From assembly GCA_965277075.1 (NCBI GenBank), contig OZ255707.1, forward strand, positions 3,782,001 through 3,846,000: 64,000 nucleotides of DNA. Reading direction: 5' to 3'. A program made the position numbers and the translations under genes. Source of the stretch: Lustribacter sp965277075. GTDB lineage: Bacteria > Vulcanimicrobiota > Vulcanimicrobiia > Vulcanimicrobiales > Vulcanimicrobiaceae. Under the pieces are notes generated by a model, which did not search any database, was not told the origin of the DNA, and was given only the letters and a program-made list of their open reading frames with translations. Below are positions 34,584 to 42,467 of the stretch, piece by piece. Within the stretch, counting starts at the first letter, position 1, and the number at the start of each line of letters is the position of its first letter.

Positions 34584-35570
34584 ATGAAGACGGTACCGTT
34601 GGGCAACCAAGGCCTCGAAGTCTCCGCGATGGGACTGGGCTGTATGATGATCGCGGGCCATTACGGTCAAGCGGATGCGGACGAGTCGACGCGCGTGATC
34701 GACACGGCGGTCGAGCAAGGTGTAACCCTCTTCGATACGGCGAACGTCTACGGCGGATCGCAAAACGAAGTGTTCGTGGGCAAAGCGCTGGCAGGCGTGC
34801 GTGATCGCGTCGTCATCGCGACGAAGTTCGGTTTTACGCGGCCCGGCGGCGGGGGAAAGGGCCCCGGCGGCGCGCTCATGGTCGACGGCTCGCCGAAGCA
34901 CGTGCACGACGCGTGCGAGGCGTCGTTGCAACGGCTCAACATCGATACGATCGATCTGTACTATCTGCATCGCGTCGATCCGAACGTGCCGATCGAAGAA
35001 ACCGTCGGCGCGATGGGCGAACTCGTTCGCGAAGGCAAAGTCCGATATCTCGGACTCTCCGAAGTAGGCGAACCAACGGTGCGTCGCGCGGTCGCGGTGC
35101 ATCCGATCAGCGCCGTGCAAAACGAGTACTCGCCGTGGTCGCGTGAGCCGGAGGCAATGCTGCCGGCATTCAAGGAACTCGGCGTCGGGCTCGTCGCGTA
35201 TAGCCCACTGGGCCGCGGCTTCTTTAGCGGAACGGTTACGTCGTACGAGCAACTTGGCGACGACGACAATCGGCGCGGCTATCCGCGCTTCAAAGCGTTC
35301 GAACAGAACCGCCCGGTCCTCGAACAGTTTACCGAACTCGCAACGAAGCGCGGCTGCTCGCCGGCGCAGCTCGCGCTGGCGTTCGTCATGACGAAGGGCC
35401 AGGGTGCCGTACCGATTCCCGGCACGAAACACGTCAACCACCTGCTTGACAACTTGGCTGCCGTCGATATCGCGCTGACGTCTGAAGAACTGGCCGAAAT
35501 CGAACGGATTACCGCCAGCGTCCCGGTCATCGGCGAACGTTACGCGGACACGACCCTCCTGCTCGCATAG
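34584..35570 (+). CDS. Aldo/keto reductase
   Basis: 328 residues beginning MKTVPLGNQGLEVSAMGLGC. The catalytic tetrad is visible: the aspartate and tyrosine in LFDTANVYGGSQNE, the lysine in VIATKFGFT, and the histidine in IDLYYLHRVDP. The C-terminus IPGTKHVNHLLDNLAAVDI is the NADPH-binding end. An alternative GTG at 34560 overlaps the aldolase stop. It probably reduces the aldehyde product of the neighbouring enzymes, by inference from position. Confidence 0.9.
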   Translation: MKTVPLGNQGLEVSAMGLGCMMIAGHYGQADADESTRVIDTAVEQGVTLFDTANVYGGSQNEVFVGKALAGVRDRVVIATKFGFTRPGGGGKGPGGALMVDGSPKHVHDACEASLQRLNIDTIDLYYLHRVDPNVPIEETVGAMGELVREGKVRYLGLSEVGEPTVRRAVAVHPISAVQNEYSPWSREPEAMLPAFKELGVGLVAYSPLGRGFFSGTVTSYEQLGDDDNRRGYPRFKAFEQNRPVLEQFTELATKRGCSPAQLALAFVMTKGQGAVPIPGTKHVNHLLDNLAAVDIALTSEELAEIERITASVPVIGERYADTTLLLA

Positions 35571-35634
35571 TTGAAACCCACCCGCGGTCCGAGGGCGTTG
35601 GTACCGGTACGACCATCCGATGAGAGGGACAATC

Positions 35635-35988
35635 ATGGCAACCGATTTTCGTAGCGGCAAAGACTTTCCGCGCCGCGGACGCGATCGCATCGGCGAATAT
35701 TACTGGCTTGCTCGCGTATTCGACAAGGCGCGTGCGGCACGCGACAACACGATCTTCGACTATATTTATCCGTGCCCGATGGATAAAGGCGTGTTCGAAC
35801 GCTGGGGAATCACGCCGGCGCAGTTCGACGAAGCCCTGAAAACAATCGACACCGACGAGGCGATTCATGCGTTCGTCGATGCGCGCGTGAGTGCCGCGCA
35901 GCGCGACGCCGCGAACGCATGGGTGACCGTCGAGAAGGCGCCGAGCCTCGACAAGCAAGATGCTGAAGAAGGCGTGCTGACGGCGTAA
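35635..35988 (+). CDS. DUF5069 protein
   Basis: 117 residues: MATDFRSGKDFPRRGRDRIG, EYYWLARVFDKARAAR, YPCPMDKGVFERWGIT and SLDKQDAEEGVL. GAGAGGGA precedes the ATG. It is a close paralogue of the protein at 46140 (roughly 90 of 117 residues identical by eye) and a relative of the N-terminal domain at 13066. It is 7 bases upstream of zwf and probably cotranscribed with it. Function unknown. Confidence 0.85.
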   Translation: MATDFRSGKDFPRRGRDRIGEYYWLARVFDKARAARDNTIFDYIYPCPMDKGVFERWGITPAQFDEALKTIDTDEAIHAFVDARVSAAQRDAANAWVTVEKAPSLDKQDAEEGVLTA

Positions 35989-35995
35989 TTCTCAG

Positions 35996-37501
35996 ATGAA
36001 TCCGACGGCTCCGCCGTGCACGGTAGCCGTTTTCGGCGCAGCAGGCGATTTGACAAAACGTCTGCTGATGCCGTCGGTTTACGATCTCGCTGCAGGTGGA
36101 CTGCTCGATGCGGAGATGCGCTTCATCGGCCTCGATCACAACGACCGCGACGCCGCCGGCTGGCGCAAAGAAATCGGTGACGCGTTGCATGAATTCGCCG
36201 CTCAAAAAGGGTCCGAGTCGGCGTCCGATACGCTCGATGAAAACGTTTGGGCGTTTATCTCGGAGCGGTTGGACTATCTGCGCTTTGATTTTACGAAAGA
36301 CGCGGATTATGCAACGCTCGCTCAACGGATCGGTGCCGATGAGAATGCCGTTTTCTATCTCGCGGTCGCGCCGCGTTTTTTCGAGACGATCGTCGCCGGT
36401 CTTGCCGGTGCCGGCTTGCTGGCTGAAAAATCCGAGGTCTTTCGACGCGTCATCATCGAGAAGCCGTTCGGACGTGATCTCGAATCGGCGCGCGCGCTCA
36501 ACACAAAATTGACGTCGCTCGCGGCTGAATCGCAGCTCTATCGCATCGATCATTTCCTCGGCAAAGAAGCCGTTCAAGGCATCCCCGCGCTGCGCTTTGG
36601 AAACCGCATGTTCGAACCGCTTCTACATCGCGATTCGATCGCGAGCGTGCAGATCACGGCGGCCGAAACGGTCGGCGTCGAAGACCGCGGTTCCTTTTAC
36701 GAGAGTATCGGCGCGTTACGCGACATGATACCGAATCATCTCTTCAGCTTGCTGACGCTTGTCGCAATGGAGCAACCGCGCACGTTCGACGCGGAGACCG
36801 TGCGCGACGCGAAAGCAGGTTTGCTCGGCGCATTGAGACCAATCGAATCCGGCGCGGCGGCACGCGGACAATACGCGGCCGGAACGATCGGCAAACAGGC
36901 CGTGCGCGCATATCGCGCGGAGGACAATGTCTCGCGCGATAGCCGGACCGAGACGTACGCTGCGCTCGACGTGCGGATCGATAACGACCGCTGGCGCGAC
37001 GTTCCGTTCTATCTCCGCACCGGGAAATGTACGAGCGCGCACGTGACGACCATCGCCCTCGTGCTGCGGCCGCCGGACGGTCCGCTCGAGAGCGGCGCGA
37101 CGTTACCGCATCTCCTCTTGTTGGGCATCGATCCGCAGCGCGGGCTCATCCAACGCTTTGCAGCGAAACGTCCCGGCGTCGAACTCGAACTCGGTCGTGC
37201 ACATGCCGGTTTTCGCTACGAGACGACCTTCGATGAGCCGCCCAACGTCGGGTACGAGACGCTGCTCTATCACGTGATGCGCGGCGACATGCTGCTGTTT
37301 CAACGCGCCGATATGATCGAATTGGAATGGTCTGCCGTCGACTCCGTCCTCGAGGCATGGGGAGCCGACGCTGATGCACCCGAGCTGTACGCGGCCGGCA
37401 GCGACGGACCGGCGTCGGCGGACGCGCTCCTCGCGCGAAACGGCGATCGCTGGCTGCCGATCGCGCCGCTCGAAACGCTCGGACTACAGGGCCATGTCTA
37501 G
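35996..37501 (+). CDS. zwf: Glucose-6-phosphate 1-dehydrogenase
   Basis: 501 residues, normal length. The NADP motif FGAAGDLTKRLLMPSVYDLA is at the N-terminus, the IIEKPFGRDL segment precedes the active-site RIDHFLGKEAVQ, and LRTGKC-type residues (FYLRTGKCTS) follow. It catalyses the first oxidative step of the pentose phosphate pathway. No gnd or pgl gene is next to it. The ATG at 35996 lies 7 bases after DUF5069. Confidence 0.95.
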   Translation: MNPTAPPCTVAVFGAAGDLTKRLLMPSVYDLAAGGLLDAEMRFIGLDHNDRDAAGWRKEIGDALHEFAAQKGSESASDTLDENVWAFISERLDYLRFDFTKDADYATLAQRIGADENAVFYLAVAPRFFETIVAGLAGAGLLAEKSEVFRRVIIEKPFGRDLESARALNTKLTSLAAESQLYRIDHFLGKEAVQGIPALRFGNRMFEPLLHRDSIASVQITAAETVGVEDRGSFYESIGALRDMIPNHLFSLLTLVAMEQPRTFDAETVRDAKAGLLGALRPIESGAAARGQYAAGTIGKQAVRAYRAEDNVSRDSRTETYAALDVRIDNDRWRDVPFYLRTGKCTSAHVTTIALVLRPPDGPLESGATLPHLLLLGIDPQRGLIQRFAAKRPGVELELGRAHAGFRYETTFDEPPNVGYETLLYHVMRGDMLLFQRADMIELEWSAVDSVLEAWGADADAPELYAAGSDGPASADALLARNGDRWLPIAPLETLGLQGHV

Positions 37502-37660
37502 TGTGCCATCTCGTAAGTTCGCATACGAAATCTCGCTTGTCTTTTTCGCGAGCTCATCGTCGCTCTTCGGTCACAGCGATACGGCGTTGCTTCCTCATCG
37601 CTCCTCGATCTGACAAAAAATCTTTCGCGATCTTCCGCATGGAACTTACGAGACAGCACA

Positions 37661-39082
37661 CTAGGGTTTCGGTAGGAATGGACTCTGCAACGTCACTTCT
37701 TTCATGTCGCCGGCATTGACGCTCGCGAGCGCTTCGTCGGAGACTTTCGTTCGCGGCGGATACGGCGCGGGGAACGGCTTTGTCGCGTCAATGATCATGG
37801 CGCTCGATGCGCGCGGCGTGCGACTGCCGTCGGGAAGATAGATCCAATTCGTCGGTAGCAATCCGCCTGGCCCGCTCCATTTTTTTAGGATCGTTAAATC
37901 GTCGGCCGCGTCGAAGCGGGTGCCGATCGCCCACATGACGTCGCTATCGTTGAAGATGTTGATATCGTCATCGACGACGATTACGGCGCGTAGGTTCTCG
38001 GGTTCGACGCTAAGGGCAGCCATCGCCGCGCGTTTCACATCGACGTTGCGCCGTCGGTTGATGGAAAGATAGCAATGCATTCGCGTGTCGGGTGGACAAT
38101 TAACGGCGACAAGATTTGGAACGAGTTGTTTGACCGCGGCGAAGATACTGCCGGTGCGCGGAAGGCCGCCGAGTAAGAGATGTTCGCGCGCCGACGACAT
38201 CACGTCATGATAGAGCGCATCGCGACGGTGCGTGATCGCACTGATCGTGACGACGGGAGCTTCTGCGTCGCCCAGATAATGGCCGGGCCACTCGCCGAAG
38301 GGGCCTTCTTCGCGCCGTGCGTGCGGCTCGATGAAGCCTTCAATGACGATCTCAGCTTCAGCGGGCACGAGCAATTCGGACATCTCGGCACGAACGAGCT
38401 CGACGGGTTCGCCGAGAAACGCGCCGGCCGTGTCGTACTCTCCGCCGGAATGTGCAAGTCGCGCCACCGCCGCAAGTTGGACGGCTGGATGCATGCCGAT
38501 CGCGATCGCTATCGGCATGCGCTGATTGCGTTCTTCGTACTTTTGAAGGTTGTACGAACCATGATGGCCGCCGCCGAGAAGTGCACCCACCTCCCGCGGC
38601 CCGTAGACCTGGTGACGGTAGATACCGGCGTTTTGAATGCCGGTCTGCAAATCGCGCGTGGACGAGACGCCACCAGTTATGTACGGCGCCGCATCCAGCT
38701 CGTTGTGCCACGTGAGTGGCAACACGGTGACGTCGAGGTCGTCGCCGGTGACGATAACTTCTTTGCAAGGCGCGTCATCGACCGTGATCGGCGCGATCGG
38801 CCGGTTTAACTTCTCGCCGTAAATCCGCGGGATGTCTTCGATGTCGCAACGTAGCGCCAAAGCGACGTGCGCGTACGAGCCGAGTACATTGCCGACGGCG
38901 CGGAACGGTGATCCGACGATATTCGTGAACAGCAAAATCGGATATTCCGAACGTTGCGCGGCCTTCGCTGCATAAGCTTGCATTCCGACACGTCGGTCGA
39001 TCGGCGTTTCAACGACTTTTACGGCCCCCGGATCGCTCGCGATCGCGTCCGCGAGGAACGTTCGTAGATTTTGCCCCATCAA
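37661..39082 (-). CDS. UbiD-family prenylated-FMN decarboxylase
   Basis: 473 residues. NVLGSYAHVALALRCD near the start, THDQ-like GGVSSTRDLQTGIQNAGIYR, the catalytic acidic motif EGPFGEWPGHYLGD and the C-terminal KKWSGPGGLLPTNWIYLP fit the family. UbiD proteins reversibly decarboxylate aromatic or alpha,beta-unsaturated acids using prFMN made by UbiX; no ubiX is in the window. It is the last gene of the minus-strand set with the hydrolase and the xanthine-dehydrogenase-family subunits, suggesting aromatic acid catabolism. Confidence 0.9.
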   Translation of the reverse strand: MMGQNLRTFLADAIASDPGAVKVVETPIDRRVGMQAYAAKAAQRSEYPILLFTNIVGSPFRAVGNVLGSYAHVALALRCDIEDIPRIYGEKLNRPIAPITVDDAPCKEVIVTGDDLDVTVLPLTWHNELDAAPYITGGVSSTRDLQTGIQNAGIYRHQVYGPREVGALLGGGHHGSYNLQKYEERNQRMPIAIAIGMHPAVQLAAVARLAHSGGEYDTAGAFLGEPVELVRAEMSELLVPAEAEIVIEGFIEPHARREEGPFGEWPGHYLGDAEAPVVTISAITHRRDALYHDVMSSAREHLLLGGLPRTGSIFAAVKQLVPNLVAVNCPPDTRMHCYLSINRRRNVDVKRAAMAALSVEPENLRAVIVVDDDINIFNDSDVMWAIGTRFDAADDLTILKKWSGPGGLLPTNWIYLPDGSRTPRASSAMIIDATKPFPAPYPPRTKVSDEALASVNAGDMKEVTLQSPFLPKP

Positions 39083-39097
39083 TGGTTGCCTGTTGAT

Positions 39098-40255
39098 TTA
39101 CCGGCGCTCATGAGCAAACCGGATCATCTGACGGCGCGACACTCCATCAGATCTTAAACCGAGACGGTCGCCGAGCCAATCGAACATTTGCGGCACAACA
39201 TGGCGCCAGTCGTCGTAGCCACAATGTCCCGCGCCCGGGCCGTCGTAGATTATCAGTTGTTTGTTCGCCGTCCCAATCGCGGCATGGAGGCGTTCTGCTC
39301 CCGCGAGCGCTGATATCCGGTCGACGCGACCGTGCGTGATCATTGTCGGCACGGTGATCTTGGGTGCGGCGTCGCGCAGATTGAACGCCGCGATACGCTC
39401 GCGTGTCGAAACATCGTCGCTTGTGCCGAGCAGCCACCGAAATTGGGGTTGAATGCGAACGTGATAGTCGTAGATGTCCTCCGTGACATCAAACACGCCG
39501 CCCCAGCACGCAAGAGCTTTCACCCGCGGTTCGAACGCTGCTACACGCGGTGCATAATACCCGCCGAGGCTGATGCCTGCTACGGCAAGACGTGCCGGAT
39601 CGACCTCCGGTTGGGCTTCGAGCCAGTCGAACGCGGCGGCCGCGGGCACTTCCATGTCGTAACGCGAGAGATAGTCTTTGAGGTAAATTCCTGAGCCACG
39701 ACCGGGCATGTCGAGTAAGAGCATCGCCATGCCGCGGTCGAGTAGGCCTTTGCCGCTAAAATACGTCTCTTCGGACGTCGCATCGGCGCCCCCGATAAAG
39801 AGCACTGCCGGTACGGTCTTGCCGTCCGTGACCGCCGGGACGCAAAAATAACCGTCGTATGTTTGGTCCTCACACTGAATGCTGACGAGCCGAATATCGG
39901 TCGTGTCAAGCGCCGCACCGCGGCGAAACATGTCCTGTGATTGCCGGAAGACGGCCTTGCGTTCCGGGCTTCCCGGCGTTGTAAAGATATCGGATTGGCC
40001 ATAGTACTGCGAGGCGTGGTAGTAACGCGTTGCCGCGGTCGTTTCATGGCCGGCGGCTTCGGCAGCTCGCGCTTCGCGTTCTGCAAGTTCGCCGAGGGCC
40101 GCCCATTCGCGCTTCCACATCGCAGCATCGCCCACGTCGACATTTCTCGCGACCGCGGCTACCTCGAAAATATCGCCCGCACCGTTTTGCACGCGCGCGA
40201 CAAACCGCTGCGTTTGAGCCGAATACGGTTCGCTCGGATTAAAAAAGTCGATCAT
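39098..40255 (-). CDS. Alpha/beta hydrolase (FrsA/2,6-dihydroxypseudooxynicotine hydrolase-like)
   Basis: 385 residues with an N-terminal helical cap (RYYHASQYYGQSDIF) followed by the hydrolase core: VPAVLFIGGADATSEE, the nucleophile elbow VAGISLGGYYAPR, HGRVDRISAL with the acid and GAGHCGYDDW with the histidine. The order is that of C-C bond or ester hydrolases of the DHPON hydrolase group. The start MIDFFNPSEP overlaps the stop of the 2Fe-2S subunit (ATGA). Confidence 0.86.
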   Translation of the reverse strand: MIDFFNPSEPYSAQTQRFVARVQNGAGDIFEVAAVARNVDVGDAAMWKREWAALGELAEREARAAEAAGHETTAATRYYHASQYYGQSDIFTTPGSPERKAVFRQSQDMFRRGAALDTTDIRLVSIQCEDQTYDGYFCVPAVTDGKTVPAVLFIGGADATSEETYFSGKGLLDRGMAMLLLDMPGRGSGIYLKDYLSRYDMEVPAAAAFDWLEAQPEVDPARLAVAGISLGGYYAPRVAAFEPRVKALACWGGVFDVTEDIYDYHVRIQPQFRWLLGTSDDVSTRERIAAFNLRDAAPKITVPTMITHGRVDRISALAGAERLHAAIGTANKQLIIYDGPGAGHCGYDDWRHVVPQMFDWLGDRLGLRSDGVSRRQMIRFAHERR

Positions 40256-40746
40256 AAAGCTCCAGTGCGGCTCGCGCCGGCGGAAAACACTGCTCGAAGA
40301 ATCTGCGCGTAACCGGTGCACCGGCAGAGATTTCCAGTCATCCACTCGATAATTTCTGCGTGTGAGGGTGACGGCGACTGGTCGAGTAGGGCTCGCGCGG
40401 CCATGATCTGGCCGGGCGTGCAGGCACCGCATTGAAGGCCGTTGTGCTTGATGAAGGCGCGCTGGACGGGGTCGAGTTCATCACCTTGCGCGAGGCCTTC
40501 AACCGTGCGAACGTTGCCCGCGTCCGCGAGTACGGCGAGTTGAATGCACGAGGAGACCATTTCACCGTCCAGGATGACGGTGCAAGCGCCGCAAGCTCCG
40601 ATGCCGCAGCCCTCCTTGGCGCCGGTAAGTGCAAGGTCGTCACGCAACACCGAAAGTAGGGTGCGGTCGGCCCACACATCTGCGATGACGCGGCGCATCC
40701 CGTTGACCGAGAGCACGATCGTTGCGCCGTGCTCCTCGTGCATCAT
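40252..40746 (-). CDS. [2Fe-2S] subunit of xanthine dehydrogenase/CO dehydrogenase-family molybdoenzyme (CoxS-like)
   Basis: 164 residues. The plant-ferredoxin-type cluster is GCGIGACGACTV; the second cluster is formed by QCGACTPGQ and LCRCTGYAQI. This is the small subunit that passes electrons from the Mo site to FAD. It overlaps the FAD subunit upstream and the hydrolase downstream by 4 bases each. Confidence 0.93.
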   Translation of the reverse strand: MMHEEHGATIVLSVNGMRRVIADVWADRTLLSVLRDDLALTGAKEGCGIGACGACTVILDGEMVSSCIQLAVLADAGNVRTVEGLAQGDELDPVQRAFIKHNGLQCGACTPGQIMAARALLDQSPSPSHAEIIEWMTGNLCRCTGYAQILRAVFSAGASRTGAL

Positions 40747-41606
40747 GACGCGGATGCGCGGCGCGCCGCTGCCAGGAGAGCGCGCCTCGCGAAAACGACA
40801 GCCATCTCGCGTTTGTACCCGGCGGAACCGCGAACGTCAGGGAGCGGATCGACGATGCTGCGAGCTCGCTGCGCAGCTTCATTCGCCGTCGCTTCGGTAA
40901 TGCGAGCACCCATCAGGACCGTTGCTACGTCGATGATTACCGGCCGGTCCGCAACGGCTCCGAGCGCAAGTTGCGCGTCGGTGCACCGACCTTCCTGGTC
41001 AAGCTGCACCTGCGCAGCAGCAGTTACGACGCCGTAGTCTTCGACCGAGCGCGGCAGGAACTTAAGATACGCGCCACCACTGCGCGGCGGTGGCGGCGGT
41101 AATTCTATTTGTGTCACGATCTCGCCGGGTCGCAGCACGTTCTCGTAGTAGCCGATACAGAAGTGCCGTGCTTCGACGCGGCGTTCGTGCACCCCGCGGA
41201 TCACGATTGTCGCACCTGCAGCGCTCAACGCTACCGGCGGATCTTGAGCGGGGTCAGCGTGGGCCAAGCCGCCGCCGAGCGTTGCCATGTTGCGAATGCG
41301 TGGTGTCGCGACGGCCCGGATTGCCTCGGCGACCATCGGCCACGCGGTCAAGATGCGCGCGTCCCGTTCCAACGTTCGCAAGCGGACGGCCGCGCCGATG
41401 CTGATCGTACCGTCCGAGGCGACGCTGATCGTGCGCAGGGGGGCAATGCGGTCGACACCGACGAGCATTGCCGGCTGCACAAGATGCTGACGCATCAAAA
41501 TTGCGAGCGCTGTCCCGCCGTTGACAATGCGTGCATCATCGCCGTATTTCGCGAGTTGCGCGAGCGCGTCATCGATCGAATCCGCCCGGTGGTAGCGAAC
41601 GCGCAT
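40743..41606 (-). CDS. FAD-binding subunit of xanthine dehydrogenase-family molybdoenzyme (CoxM-like)
   Basis: 287 residues from MRVRYHRADSIDDALAQL. VNGGTALAILMRQ is the first FAD-binding segment, TLGGGLAHADPAQDPPVA the second (TxGG pattern), followed by the CoxM C-terminal domain. The open frame extends upstream beyond 41606 without similarity. It is coupled to CoxS and is divergent from the GntR regulator. Confidence 0.9.
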   Translation of the reverse strand: MRVRYHRADSIDDALAQLAKYGDDARIVNGGTALAILMRQHLVQPAMLVGVDRIAPLRTISVASDGTISIGAAVRLRTLERDARILTAWPMVAEAIRAVATPRIRNMATLGGGLAHADPAQDPPVALSAAGATIVIRGVHERRVEARHFCIGYYENVLRPGEIVTQIELPPPPPRSGGAYLKFLPRSVEDYGVVTAAAQVQLDQEGRCTDAQLALGAVADRPVIIDVATVLMGARITEATANEAAQRARSIVDPLPDVRGSAGYKREMAVVFARRALLAAARRASAS

Positions 41607-41762
41607 TGAACCTCTATTTACCTTACCTCTCGAACGATCGAGACGGGGTCGGCTGTGCCGAGCGAGAAGCCTAAGAGCGAAGACCGTATTACGATACGAT
41701 CCCCTCTCTCCTCCGGAAACGACTTCCTCTTGCCTCCTAAAGTCTACGCGCAGAGCACCGAC

Positions 41763-42467
41763 ATGAGGGTCGAGCGCCCCGCGCTTTTGCTGCGACATCA
41801 CGTTAGCGAAAAATTGCGCGAAGCGATCTTCGACATGCGATTTCCTCCCGGAACGCGGCTGATCGAGCGCGAGCTTTGTGAGATGATCGGCGTTAGCCGG
41901 ACCTTGGTTCGCGAAGCGTTGCGCGAACTCGAAGGAGAAGGCTTGGTGCAATTGCTGCCCAAGGGCCCCGCTGTTTCGGTGCTGACGGCAGATGATGCGC
42001 GTTACATCTACGACGTCCGTTCGGCGCTCGAGGGCCTGGCTGGGCGCTGCTGTGCGCAGAACGCGAACGCGATGGTGATCGCGTCTCTGCACGCTGCGCT
42101 GCGCGATGTGGAGTCGACATACCGAAACGCGAAAACGTCCGGCAGCGAGAAACTTGCATCCAAAACGCGCTTCTACGAAGCGATCTTCGCCGGCGCAGCA
42201 AACCCGATTTTGACCGATTTGATTCGCATGTTGCACGGCCGGATCAATCTGTTGCGGGCAGCGTACATCGACCCGCGCCGGACGCAGCAGAGTCTGAGCG
42301 AGATACGGAAGATCGTGGGGGCGATCGAGAAGCGCGACGGTCAAGCGGCGTACGACTTGTGTGTCGACCACGTCAAGCATGCGGAGGAAGCCGCGTTCAA
42401 GCAAATGGAGTCGTCGCTCATGAAACGAACTGTGGGTGCAGTGCGCGGTAGATCTTCTCCGGCGTGA
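41763..42467 (+). CDS. GntR-family transcriptional regulator with FCD domain
   Basis: About 234 residues. The winged HTH is MRFPPGTRLIERELCEMIGV followed by SRTLVREALRELEGEGLVQL, and a helical FCD ligand domain follows, with DVRSALEGLAGR and a metal-binding-type histidine pattern (LHAAL, DHVKHAE). I prefer ATG 41763; GTG 41655 would add 36 residues not typical of the family. It sits inside the molybdoenzyme cluster, divergent from CoxM and overlapping the 3' end of the large subunit by 50 bases. It is the obvious candidate regulator. Confidence 0.85.
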   Translation: MRVERPALLLRHHVSEKLREAIFDMRFPPGTRLIERELCEMIGVSRTLVREALRELEGEGLVQLLPKGPAVSVLTADDARYIYDVRSALEGLAGRCCAQNANAMVIASLHAALRDVESTYRNAKTSGSEKLASKTRFYEAIFAGAANPILTDLIRMLHGRINLLRAAYIDPRRTQQSLSEIRKIVGAIEKRDGQAAYDLCVDHVKHAEEAAFKQMESSLMKRTVGAVRGRSSPA

